Shown here: positions 30,001-38,200 of the stretch, piece after piece
How the letters are laid out: each line of letters opens with the position of its first letter
How positions within the stretch are numbered: position 1 is the first letter of the stretch
NCBI RefSeq assembly: GCF_001661265.1
Contig: NW_017567004.1
Span: 330,279 to 394,278, forward strand
Length of the DNA: 64,000 nucleotides
Reading direction: 5' to 3'
Source: Saitoella complicata NRRL Y-17804
Lineage: Eukaryota; Ascomycota; Saitoellomycetes; Saitoellales; Saitoellaceae
Position numbers and translations under genes: made by a program
The notes under the pieces: generated by a model
What the model was told of the DNA's origin: nothing
Seen by the model: only the letters and a program-made list of their open reading frames with translations
The model's database searches: none

Positions 30001-31734
30001 AGCTTCAACGGGTTTAGGGATAGCGCCGTTCAGGATCACGTTCCCCGCCCCTGCCTTTTGTTCGAAAGAGAAAAGATTTCTTTTCGCTTGGCGAGTCAGA
30101 AGATTGCGATCGATCACCGTATTGCCAGCAGAAATATTGAGAATAATGGAACGCTCCAAGATCGCAGGAACACCTTTGCCCTTGACAGCGTTCATTAACG
30201 GGCTCTTCTCAGCTTTACTCGGCGGCATTGCCTCAAGCACTCTGTTCAATGCAGTAGATGCTTCGTACGTCTGAAAGCTGCTCAGTGAGTCCTGGTAATT
30301 GCCTGTGTACCTAGGTCCCAAATGGTAGAAGAGTTTGATCAATTCGTACGGCATTCCGCCATCAAACAGGTATGCCGGACCCAAGCTCCATTCACCCTTG
30401 AAAATACCTTTGCCCAGCTCGGGTGATATACTTGCTGGTGTACCATAATAAGCCTGCACTGGGGCGCCCGATGGTGAATCCGCGGGGAATGGCTGCTTCA
30501 CTTCTTCCACCTGCCTCCCATTTACGTATAAAACCGCCTTACTTGGCGTACTTCCCGAATGTCGATAATGCACAACTGCGACATGATACCACGTTCCCGC
30601 CTCAATCGTCCACTCCTTGAACCGTGAAGCTGATCTCAAAGCAGTCTGCAGCACAATTGTCTTCGTCTCTTTCTCGACGTACAACACTACATAACTCTTC
30701 CAAGACTGATCATGACACGCGAAGAGTGTTGTGTGCATCTTATCGTCAAGGACATCAATGTTGATCCACATTGCCACGGTGTATCCGTTCGTGTTCGGTG
30801 TAGGAAAAGGACGTCCAAGAGATTCGATTTCAAGAGATGAAGCACCGCGGGGCGCCATAGAGAAATGGATATGAGCTGGAATGCGGGTGGATTCATCTAC
30901 GCTGTTAAGGAGGAAATCTGCCAACTGGCCCGGTTGTGGTTTGAGTACGGCAGAACGGAACAGGGGGCGGAAGTCGTTCTGTTCGACACCCCATCGTGAG
31001 AGGGTTTGGGCCATCGATGAGACAAGTGACCTCAAGTCTCCCTCCAGAACCACAGAATCAGATTCCCTGCCTTCAGGCCATAAAATCCCGGTTATTGCTC
31101 CAACCAGACCTGCTCGCCGTAAAGACATTTGGTTCGCACGGTTCTCCTCAATTAACTTTTTCAAGAGTTCGCATGCTCGCAAACAGCCCGAATCATTCTT
31201 TGGATTCATTTTCGCGACCAATTCAACGATGATTGGTGAAACTCCGGCATGTCGCAGCTCATGGCTCGCTCCATCAACCAGGAGGTCGAGACACGCTTGA
31301 AGTACTTGCGCCGAATCCTTGTCCGCCAGCCCGTCAACGACCAACACCTTCCTCAGCTGCTTCCAACCATCCATATCATACCATCTTTGCGCCGGTAGAA
31401 CAACGCCCAGCACCTTTAGTAACCCCACCAGCAATGGTGTGCATTCTTCATCCAGGGTATCATTTGCCGACACATGCACCAATTGACTATCTTGACTGTC
31501 GCTGCTTGCTGGTTGCCCACTGCTGGCGAGTTGATGGAGTACATCTAGGGCGTTTTCAAAGCCCCTCTCGGTAATAAATGCTGCCCTTGACTCAAGGGAA
31601 TCCGTACACGCGGTACATATTGCTTCGCATGCGTCTACCCGCTTCGTTATCGGATCATTCGATGAGCTGAACGCGTCGATATGATCCTGTATTCCAATCC
31701 TGTCGGATGAATGCGCTGACGATGGATCAGACAT
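24091..31734 (-). CDS. Giant BEACH-WD40-FYVE-like protein (WDFY3/Bph1-type)
   Basis: A single uninterrupted 7.6 kb exon encodes about 2547 residues from the ATG at 31734. Order of parts: helical ARM-like N-terminus; concanavalin-like lectin domain near residue 320 (GYTVAMWINIDV, TWYHVAVVHYRHSG); long helical middle; acidic linker; PH-BEACH domain near 1695 (PGDIVLDVANVSRIMGLEAC); BEACH domain about 1860-2150 (NREISNFHYLMLINTIAGRT, YPVFPWVLADY); WD40 repeats about 2200-2480; and eight cysteines at the C-terminus. This order matches WDFY3/Alfy, a selective-autophagy scaffold. The zinc finger has CxxC-x12-CxxC-x4-CxxC-x15-CxxC but reads RRQNCSVCG where FYVE domains have R(R/K)HHCR, so PI3P binding is doubtful. 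It shares a 416-bp divergent promoter with the subtilase gene. Confidence 0.92.
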   Translation of the reverse strand: MSDPSSAHSSDRIGIQDHIDAFSSSNDPITKRVDACEAICTACTDSLESRAAFITERGFENALDVLHQLASSGQPASSDSQDSQLVHVSANDTLDEECTPLLVGLLKVLGVVLPAQRWYDMDGWKQLRKVLVVDGLADKDSAQVLQACLDLLVDGASHELRHAGVSPIIVELVAKMNPKNDSGCLRACELLKKLIEENRANQMSLRRAGLVGAITGILWPEGRESDSVVLEGDLRSLVSSMAQTLSRWGVEQNDFRPLFRSAVLKPQPGQLADFLLNSVDESTRIPAHIHFSMAPRGASSLEIESLGRPFPTPNTNGYTVAMWINIDVLDDKMHTTLFACHDQSWKSYVVLYVEKETKTIVLQTALRSASRFKEWTIEAGTWYHVAVVHYRHSGSTPSKAVLYVNGRQVEEVKQPFPADSPSGAPVQAYYGTPASISPELGKGIFKGEWSLGPAYLFDGGMPYELIKLFYHLGPRYTGNYQDSLSSFQTYEASTALNRVLEAMPPSKAEKSPLMNAVKGKGVPAILERSIILNISAGNTVIDRNLLTRQAKRNLFSFEQKAGAGNVILNGAIPKPVEALTVRSGFGFLVNSPTVVLPTPADAVAWKMAGCSASLKMIENAHTAEQVYIAIKFFFGLIRRSWRNSDDVERSNGYEVLGQLLKEKDAGVITEDLLRLALDFVGMRSTATEKSVVNNPLAYRFLVLDFDIWRKGDVATQKAHLEHFRILASCGGTFQQFNIKRFAKMHVVKKMLNVLKSRKLTPELSDEFFSTLKILVKVNFSTEVVRSLATFITHCFCQKSLRYRRKQPPRRNMTLGTTVRVSSPISAGDEPSLQHIGISLVELLTELICDPSDSTYCTKFATTITNKWPLLLLAESSPRCVILGAKILARLFVSQGAQYVAKFASPKSNGFLIMKMHLRQHWQVSPLWMILICVLFGVDIASVDLDEPIELYHLLESTQKKEGEPEVVYLEVFPTIAAMLKNSIASLVRERIEHESSALSPPSSDASRPANTRRRSRSVGSWMSEVSISQLKEPASSRPQDNGRMIQVLVQFFQNVHFNSASFRDFCASSLFLEKVLSILFPIICAADAVEPATELESSNSALTFDGEVVIDSLAGNRGRAPVIRPVSTSPSSSPRGARPDTLRRTSLRREGSYVLVSEVTEERQGSPTKARLEPAMKTDTSREAPTILDHSNRAVESLVELLLTIIIDAILGRKDYVELDTILPPSFAEYHIYFETYLKRNALAQLDNTLSLHMKQLCEVRTLTNVARFVQRSTDAVYQGFFLEGSEPLFEFIAKIIEFLQQPEIASLRTVQICENSLFTLHKAFHRLTLWRLSELGDIHEHEQAATELLHRLLHYQQVLLSPVNTDGNFLRLLCYHLYVLLVEGDRTVRLITSNIWRLLLLQKPVETSIILNQAKSLEYKQISAGFLRIMETDANSFLDWVDAHRHPLDTFFFTSMAEAWDAFVQSENKVSQEALKSRAIKRQTKLKEWISNDSVERESMARYDHSTAQWTRSIYDVEQVRFLKAAQDQADHTAFVDTKWTALSDTLTGPAGLLQVDGQPQSWRLDLTEGRNRMRKKLAPEKHGKSLKGLKAAPSTKGSSQSVADSNRLVQSPDGSPPQSRRGTISELEDASFVNSDEQKNSDQFVPSPSGEPQEVRAEDDFEMVEDPRNEIEDDTVYEENKHRKVLRNLQPGDIVLDVANVSRIMGLEACEGLLLLGRHNVYLLDFYFQRSDGEIVDVWDAPQAERDSYLQMISGKESSSNASPSAGALGDTHEVRHWAYQDVVSVSKRQFLFRDVALEIFFADGRSYLITTLSVGQRNQLHAKLLHQTLPFGTLNAKGLSSAEEEWVYDQNRGIASQLSMKFNNFFTGVQQNPATIRWQNREISNFHYLMLINTIAGRTYNDITQYPVFPWVLADYTSEELDLTDPKTFRDFSKPMGAQTPERRKDFQDRYEAFAEMDATSRPFHYGTHYSSAMIVCSYLIRLRPFVESYLLLQGGQFDHADRLFYSLEKAWLSASRESSTDVRELIPEFFYLPEFLENSNGFDFGVLQGSGTPVSDVILPPWAKGDPRIFIQKHREALESDYVSAHLHEWVDLVFGSNQLGEAAIRTTNVFHHLSYQGAINLDKIADPVERLATIGIIHNFGQTPRQVFTRTHPPRQPDFAERSSTSLGRFEDNVTQLIQAFSPLRDLKQLTQSLTYLPQTDALVASTASRIHISGDRFLDVGLVDGSVRLIGPDINSMGARFEHLTEDRLTCVEFLGQRMIVAGDEGHLVCIWSLQTGKNTDIQLRECLRGHTGPITSLAVSKAFSFAVSGSTDETVIVWDLNRLKFIRKLQPRSGPITKVAINDVNGDILTCTKAALDLWTINGEHLATHLQGGDRADIVTSCIFYEGISNEHLHRDLLFTGHRGAITIWTKELAETGDEWTLTPLHELKLHNRISNTQITEDVTAILPSGQARTLFVADRLGRLYIFNLPDTTSTRHYVSEAASDVCLVCRMQFGVMERRQNCSVCGVLMCGDCVIVPSTFGVLHSKKLCKVCATALKAI

Positions 31735-32150
31735 AACCCTGAGGTCATAGCAGGCCGGACGTGTAAACGGTATACGAGCCAACCCCCGCGCAGGGTCGTG
31801 CAAGCTTCCGCAGGCCAGGCAGGCTCATGCTTGACCACATCTTCAACATTTGAACAGATTTTAGAAGGATTGGATAATGATTCAATTTCGAAATGATTCA
31901 CGTTTTTCTGCTTCAACGGATTCCACGACACGTCGGCTGCCACCTGGATGCGTCACGGTGCTTTATCATGAGCCCCGCTTTAGCACGTACGCAATCACGT
32001 CTATACCCAGCCCCGTATAAGACGCCCAGCATTCACTCCCGCCCCACCATCAATCCATCAACAACAATCCCCACGTCTACGTCCATCTACGAACCGAATT
32101 AACGAGCATACATCCTCATCTTTACTCAGTATCATAACGACCTGTCCAAG
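31735..32150. promoter_or_regulatory. Divergent promoter between the BEACH gene and the subtilase gene
   Basis: A 416-bp gap between divergently transcribed start codons. On the plus-strand side, TATAA at 32016-32020 lies 130 bp before the subtilase ATG and is followed by a CA- and CT-rich leader. Nothing comparable is evident on the BEACH side. Confidence 0.4.
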
Positions 32151-33647
32151 ATGAAGCTCTCTCTTACGACTCTCGTTGTTGCACTCACCTCTGCAACCGC
32201 TGCTCTCGCGAGCCCTGCTCCCTCGCTCAGGACTTCTATCGTCGACGGAATTGCTCCTCTTTTCTCTGCTTCCACCGCCGAGACCATTGACAACTCGTAC
32301 ATTGTCGTCTTCCATCCTCATGTTGAGTCACACCACGCATCCACTCACCACGAGTGGGTGAGCGACTGCCACTCCTCCTACTTGCAGAAGCGTGGTCAGA
32401 CCTCTTTCTCTGCTACTGATACCGAGGAGGTCGATGGTGAAATCTCTACCATGTTCAGTGGTGTCAAGCACGTGTACGACTTTGCCGACGGTGCTCTCAG
32501 GGGTTACGCTGGTTCGTTCTCCGATGAAGTTTTGGAGCAGATCCGCTCCCACCCCGATGTTGCCTACGTCGAGCGTGATCAGCTCGTCCACACTACCTCC
32601 GTCCAGCGTGGCGCGCCTTGGGGTCTCTCCCGTATCTCTCACAAGGATGCATTGACCTTCTCCACTTTCAACAAGTACCAGTACGACTCCGTTGCCGGTG
32701 ATGGCGTTACCGCTTACATCATCGATACTGGTGTCAACATTGACCACGTTGACTTTGAGGGCCGTGCCAAGTGGGGTGCTACCATTCCTCAGGGTGACCA
32801 GGACATTGACGGAAACGGCCACGGTACCCACGTTGCTGGTACCGTCGCTGGTTCCAAGTACGGTGTCGCCAAGAAGGCGAACGTTGTCGCTGTCAAGGTT
32901 CTCCGTACCAATGGTTCCGGAACCATGTCCGACGTCTTGAAGGGTGTTGAGTGGGCCGCTGAGGACCACATCAAGCGTCAGACCAAGGCCAAGAAGGATG
33001 GCAAGCCATTCAAGGGATCCACTGCCAACATGTCTCTCGGTGGTGGTAAGTCGCGTACCCTTGACGTCGCCGTCAACGCTGCCGTTGACGCTGGTCTCCA
33101 CTTCGCCGTTGCTGCCGGTAACGACAATGCCGATGCTTGCTCTTCCTCCCCCGCGGCTGCCGAGGGCCCCATCACCGTTGGTGCTTCCACCCTCTCCGAC
33201 GAGCGCGCGTACTTTTCCAACCACGGAAAGTGTGTCGACATCTTTGCGCCCGGTCTCAACATCCAGTCCACCTGGATCGGCTCCAAGGTTGCCACCAACA
33301 CCATCTCCGGAACCTCGATGGCTTCCCCTCACATCTGTGGTCTCTTGACCTACTTCCTCTCCCTCGTTCCTTCCGAGAACTCCACCTACCATGTCCCGAT
33401 CACCCCCAAGAAGCTCAAGGCTCGCATGATCAGCATGGCTACGCCCGGTAAGTTGGGTGACATCCCATCCGGCACTCCCAACTTGTTGGCCTACAACGAG
33501 TTCGCCAATGGTGGCAAGAAGAAGAAGGTTGACGGTGACCGCGCTTCTCGCATCAAGGAGGCCTTCGAGGAGTGGATCTCCAAGGTCGAGGAGACTATTG
33601 AGGATGAGGTCAGGGCCTTCTCCGAGCGCTTCGAGGTTGAGATGTAG
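32151..33647 (+). CDS. PRB1: Subtilisin-like vacuolar serine protease (PRB1/cerevisin type)
   Basis: Intronless, 498 residues. Signal peptide 1-20 (ending ALASPAP), then an inhibitor I9 prodomain (NSYIVVFHP to about residue 145, ending [11 protein letters not shown]), then an S8 catalytic domain. The triad is Asp192 in IIDTGVN, His227 in GHGTHVAGT and Ser389 in GTSMASPH; the oxyanion Asn lies in AAGNDN. A 60-residue C-terminal helix-rich extension after the catalytic domain resembles vacuolar protease B homologues. Codon use is strongly biased to C-ending codons, indicating high expression; that bias produces a 483-codon antisense open frame that is not a gene. Vacuolar location is inferred from the family. 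Confidence 0.92.
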   Translation: MKLSLTTLVVALTSATAALASPAPSLRTSIVDGIAPLFSASTAETIDNSYIVVFHPHVESHHASTHHEWVSDCHSSYLQKRGQTSFSATDTEEVDGEISTMFSGVKHVYDFADGALRGYAGSFSDEVLEQIRSHPDVAYVERDQLVHTTSVQRGAPWGLSRISHKDALTFSTFNKYQYDSVAGDGVTAYIIDTGVNIDHVDFEGRAKWGATIPQGDQDIDGNGHGTHVAGTVAGSKYGVAKKANVVAVKVLRTNGSGTMSDVLKGVEWAAEDHIKRQTKAKKDGKPFKGSTANMSLGGGKSRTLDVAVNAAVDAGLHFAVAAGNDNADACSSSPAAAEGPITVGASTLSDERAYFSNHGKCVDIFAPGLNIQSTWIGSKVATNTISGTSMASPHICGLLTYFLSLVPSENSTYHVPITPKKLKARMISMATPGKLGDIPSGTPNLLAYNEFANGGKKKKVDGDRASRIKEAFEEWISKVEETIEDEVRAFSERFEVEM

Positions 33648-34425
33648 ATGGCCATGGCGTTCATCATTTTTCTCCATTTCTCTGAGGTTAGGGTTCAGTA
33701 GGTACGATATTCGGTTGCATTGGATAGGTCTATGGGGTTTTGTTGGTGCTTGTTTCTTCTTTTTCATGGAGGGTTTCATACAGGGTTGGGATTGCTGTTT
33801 GGGTTTGCCGTTTACTGTAACTATAATTGATCATGATAAATCACTTGAGGGTGCAAATTGTAATTGTTGCAGTAGATGTCCGAGGGCCAAGCTTCCGGAT
33901 GCCGTCAGAGGATGCCCTACTGGGTCGGAATGGACGAACTGAGGAGCTCGGAATAGCGGCTTACTTCCTATCATAATGAGCGCACCTGCGCCCTTGCCAG
34001 TCCTGTTACACGTACAGATTTCCCTCGTCCACGGAACTCTGCTCCTACATCTTGTTCTCAATTGTCTGATAATTTGTCTGGATGTCGTGCTTCTGTCCGT
34101 TTATCACGTACGCGTCGGCTCAGCTCCGGCCTAGCGGGATTTCGGATTCGGGGCTAAGCATCGACCGCACAGATCGCACGTGAGATATGAGAGAAAAGGA
34201 GTATATTAAGCGAAGAAAGATCCAAACAAGAGAGTTCCTTGCAATCGAAAACCAGAGATCTTCCACGTCATAAACAGACATCGTCACAGCAGCCCCATGA
34301 ATCGTTCATCTGTAATCCCATACGCTGCATCTCAGCTACGAATTCCAACAACACGCCCAAAAGCGTTCCAAAGGCAAGTAATACCGATAACTTCATGATC
34401 ATATATAAGTATAAAAGTGTTGCAC
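33648..34425. other. Convergent intergenic region
   Basis: 778 bp between the 3' ends of the subtilase and GH16 genes. Only short overlapping ORFs occur. A TATATTAAG near 34202 resembles a promoter element, but no believable coding frame follows it on the plus strand. It presumably holds two 3' UTRs. Confidence 0.4.
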
Positions 34426-36045
34426 CTAGAAATACTGTCGTTCAGAACCAAGCCATTGATACATCTTCACTGATTTGACGACCATTCCACGCTCCTCCTC
34501 GGTAAGCCAGGTCGGATACCAGGAGTTGCGCGCAGTCCAAAAGTCACTTTTAGCAGTGGGAGACTTATCCGCCCAGGGTTTCCCAGGCATGTCGTCGGCA
34601 AAGTAAGCGTTGGTGCCGCCGACGGCGACGTTGAGGATGAGGTAGAAGTCCTGGTCGAAGGGTGTAGAATCTGTAGCGTTGGCAACATCCCAGGGGTTGT
34701 CAATGATCGTGAGATTTGTCTTGTCGATGACATCGAAGTTTCCTCGATCCCAAAACTTCTTGTTGAACTTGACAGAGAGGCCCTGACGGAGCCTACTGTC
34801 GACGTATGCGAAGATGTACCTCGGAGTCCATTCAATAGCGTAGGTATGGAAGTCCTGAGAGAAGTCACCGTGGAGCTGCTGAATGACGTTGGAAGTTTTG
34901 TAGTACTTGTTCAGATCGCCGGAAGGACCCCAATGGATGGTGCTGGACACATAGTCCCTTCCCTGGAGACCGAAATCAGGTTTGTTACCACGGGCTTCGG
35001 CAATGTCGATTTCTCCTGAGCGAGGCCATTCACCGTACACACTGTCACGAGGCATCATCCAGATAGCAGGCCATATCCAATCACCGACAGGCATTTTAGC
35101 AACGACTTCCACCTTCCCATACTTAATACCGTAGTGACCCTTGGTATTGAGGCGAGCAGACTGAACAGGTGGCAAGACGTCTCCGAGAGTCGAGTTCGAA
35201 ACAGCGGCGCAGTCGGAAGCACTTTCGGAAGTGCAGCCATTGCCGGTAATGTTTACCGTATATCCATTGGTGATGGCGTCGAAGCCAAGAACGTCACTGG
35301 TAAGAGTCGGCACGATGTGCAACATGCCATCTTTGACGTACGAGTTCCTCGAATCAGTAGTGGTCCAGTCGAAGTTCCCAGTGCCGAAACCGTTGAGCTG
35401 AACTTCGTGGTTCCAGATGGTGGGATCAATAGCACCGGCGGAGAAGTTCTCGTCCAAGATGAGCTGGTAGGTGCTTTCAGGGACAGACTGCCAGCCCCAC
35501 CACCCAATGAAGGCGGAGGCGAGAAGTCCGATGAGAATCCCCACCCATGGTAGGGTTTGCATGAGTCTCCAATGATTCTTCGTTTCCTTCTCCCATCCGG
35601 TTTTGTTGATAGGTTCGTGGAGACGGCGCGAGACAAAAGGCTTGGGAAACATGACATATTCATCGTCGTCCTCAGTCTTGCCGTGGGTTGGAACGCTTTC
35701 CTTGTGAAGGATCATGCTCATAGGTGCCGAACCTGTGCTGGACATGATCGATCGTGCAGGACCGCCCGAAACACCACGGGTTCTGCCGCGAAGCTGTGGA
35801 CTTCCAGGAATAGTTCCGATGGGTGATCTTCCCTCGTCAGTGAAGCGTGAAGCCACAGAAATGCCTCCTGGTGAGCCGGGCATTCGTCCGCCAGAGGTAT
35901 CGAAGTTGTCCATGGTAAGAGAGTCGAGAGAGGCTGGGATGGAGCGATTCCCACCGTTGTAAATGGGTGCTGGCAGTGCAGGGGGCTGGGTATGCACCGT
36001 TTCGCTGGTGATCTCGTCTTTCTCGCTCTGAGGTAGTCCCGACAT
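34426..36045 (-). CDS. SKN1/KRE6-type GH16 beta-glucan assembly protein
   Basis: Intronless, 539 residues, type II membrane protein needed for beta-1,6-glucan formation in fungal walls. A roughly 160-residue serine-rich cytosolic region precedes a single span at about residues 163-183 (LPWVGILIGLLASAFIGWWG). The lumenal GH16 domain follows, with LDENFSAGAIDPTIWNHEV, the conserved FDWTTTDSRNSYV and the catalytic motif GEIDIAEARG (Glu345, Asp347, Glu350). N-glycosylation sites are frequent. The start at 36045 is the only ATG ahead of the long N-terminal region. The length is shorter than yeast Kre6 (about 720) but normal for basidiomycete-like members. KRE6 and SKN1 cannot be distinguished here. 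Confidence 0.92.
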   Translation of the reverse strand: MSGLPQSEKDEITSETVHTQPPALPAPIYNGGNRSIPASLDSLTMDNFDTSGGRMPGSPGGISVASRFTDEGRSPIGTIPGSPQLRGRTRGVSGGPARSIMSSTGSAPMSMILHKESVPTHGKTEDDDEYVMFPKPFVSRRLHEPINKTGWEKETKNHWRLMQTLPWVGILIGLLASAFIGWWGWQSVPESTYQLILDENFSAGAIDPTIWNHEVQLNGFGTGNFDWTTTDSRNSYVKDGMLHIVPTLTSDVLGFDAITNGYTVNITGNGCTSESASDCAAVSNSTLGDVLPPVQSARLNTKGHYGIKYGKVEVVAKMPVGDWIWPAIWMMPRDSVYGEWPRSGEIDIAEARGNKPDFGLQGRDYVSSTIHWGPSGDLNKYYKTSNVIQQLHGDFSQDFHTYAIEWTPRYIFAYVDSRLRQGLSVKFNKKFWDRGNFDVIDKTNLTIIDNPWDVANATDSTPFDQDFYLILNVAVGGTNAYFADDMPGKPWADKSPTAKSDFWTARNSWYPTWLTEEERGMVVKSVKMYQWLGSERQYF

Positions 36046-38200
36046 GTCGAAAGGCAGACGGTCTCGTAGCGATTATTAACAAGGTAAGAAGGATGCGGCG
36101 CTTGTTATAGAAGAAAAATGCGAAGTCGTAAAAACATCCTTAGAGTATAGGATCCCGTCCTCGCTCGGTAGACTCAACTTAAGTGGCAAGGCATGATCCG
36201 ACCGTATCAGGCCGTAAACGGCTCGTTCGGTTTACGACTTGAATCCCTTAACACTCGGGAGAACAGAGCGTCTGATCCACACATCCACACATCACCACTT
36301 TCTTCGTGGAGTTCCAGGACATGAGTTTCTCCTTTGCCCGCGGCGGCGTCCTTCACTCTATTCTATGTTTCGTTGTGATGATAACTCTTAAAACTCATGA
36401 GTCAGACAATTGCAAGGCTGCACGCCTCGTGCAGTATTGCTCAAATTCTCGAATGGGAGAGCACAATTGCGCGAGCGGGTGCCTATTGCTTCTCGACAAA
36501 AATGAGTACTTTTCGTTTGATCTGGGCTGCCACTGGACTTCAAGGCCTTGACTCCGTCCTACTCGTTCACCTTTCGTAGGCCTTGCCAACCTCCAACAGA
36601 AGCAAGATGCACACGATAGAAGCGCATCACCTTGCGCTTCACTTTTTTCGAAACCCTCGAGGCCAACGACCGAAGTTCTCGGATGTGGGAACAGCCCCCC
36701 GGTGCCTTACAGGGCCGGAACCTATAATATTAACGCCCCTCGAGCTCGGGCCTGCGGCTCGGCTCGTGTATGCTCGCTTCCTACGTAGCTGAGACACGTC
36801 GAGTTCAGTTCCGTAATCTTATTCTTGATCTCTCGTCGAGACAAGCTTCATACCGCCTACCCTGAACCTTGTTCGCGATATCGCTGCGGTTGGGGCCCGC
36901 GCAGCGCTACAGTTTCGTGTATAGTCGTTCATCCCTCCTAACCAAATGCTCATCCCTGGGCCCCGGATCCACGGGGAGGTGAATGCGTAAGATGCGACAG
37001 AGCCTTTAGGTCGATCGAGCACGGACCGTTTATTCTTCCTCTGCCGCCGTTTTACATCTGTCTCGTTGTCCCTCCCCCAGAACGCCGCCTTTGCAATTGC
37101 GCGGCCGCGGTGGCAACAATTGCAAGTGAAACGTCCCGCGCGGCTACGTACTTAAGGCGACACCTCAAGCAATTACAACCCTTCGATGACATCAATCTCT
37201 CCTTAAATGAGGTCAAAGCGTATCTTTCTATGTTTGCAAGCCTTTCATTTGAGGCCTTCGTTCCGGGGAAACTTGTAGCCAGCCCGGGAATTCTGTGCCC
37301 CACGCAAAGCTTTGGGCAAGCGTTCAGGCTGAGGGCCCTCATTTGAGAGCCTCACATTTGTTTGCCAGTGAGGCCCATTCGAGGGCTGTCGCGATGCACT
37401 CGGACGTTTCACAGCAGAACAGCCTGCCAGGCGCAGGAAACTTAAAATAAGAGGGTTTACAATAGACAGAGGTGTCCCAAGCGCCCAAGCAAGACAGAAA
37501 CAGAAGATTGGATCATGGAGTGAGGCACCTTTACACTTCCTCCCGCGGAGGCGGTTTCCTTCTTTACGGGGAGAATCGGCCGCTGCGGCGCATACCTCCA
37601 TTACCTGGAGACAATCAATTCTAAACCCGCCGAGTTACGTTAAGAGCTCATCGCTGCTATTGCTGGCAGGATATACTCATTTCCGGGGGGAGCGGGGCAT
37701 CTTACGCTGATTCTCCGAGTTGAAGGAGACGGGTGAACCATCCAGCCGTCGGTGGTCAGGCTTCGTCGCACTCAAAGTCGGAAGGGCTTCAACATGCCGT
37801 CCCAGAAGTCATGGCCTCAATCTACGGCTGGAGAGTAGGGGCTTTGGCGCTTCTCTGTGCGCAGAGTACACCTTGTACGCCGCGAGGATATTGCAATGGT
37901 TTAAGGAAACTCTCCACCGAGATTGAACGGCTCGGCTTTGAGTATCCTAACGCCAGAACATGGAGGCGGCCCCGGCTCTGGAGAAGAACCTGCTTGCCGC
38001 TGTTTAAGGGTTCGGGGAAACTTCGAGCCTCGGTATTCTCGAAGTGCCCTTGAGCCCGTTTTGCAGTCCGCTCGCTTGCTGAATAGTCTTAAAGTCTCGC
38101 TTCGTGCTTCTCTGCGTTCGCAAGAGTCTATAAAGCTTGCTGTCTTCCTGGGCTTCTCTTCGTTCGTCAAGGACCGCCAGCAAGACGCACGCTTCGCAAC
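36046..38200. other. Gene-free 2.1 kb gap
   Basis: Between divergent GH16 and GT2 genes. No frame on either strand looks like protein; the longest open frames overlap each other. A 9-bp perfect inverted repeat (TTGCAATTG at 37091-37099, CAATTGCAA at 37117-37125) flanks a GC-rich core, and CATTTGAG recurs near 37246 and 37344. It may contain a long 5' leader for GT2, an unannotated ncRNA or decayed sequence. I cannot assign anything. Confidence 0.45.

Noticed and set aside
32328-33779. 483-codon open frame antisense to the subtilase gene
   Set aside because: It is a by-product of strong codon bias in the subtilase gene. Its translation is Val/Gly/Asp/Leu-rich without a recognisable fold, while the sense strand has a complete S8 protease.
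36046-38200. Possible retroelement or LTR fossil in the gene-free gap
   Set aside because: No paired long terminal repeats and no retroelement protein motif could be seen here or elsewhere in the window.
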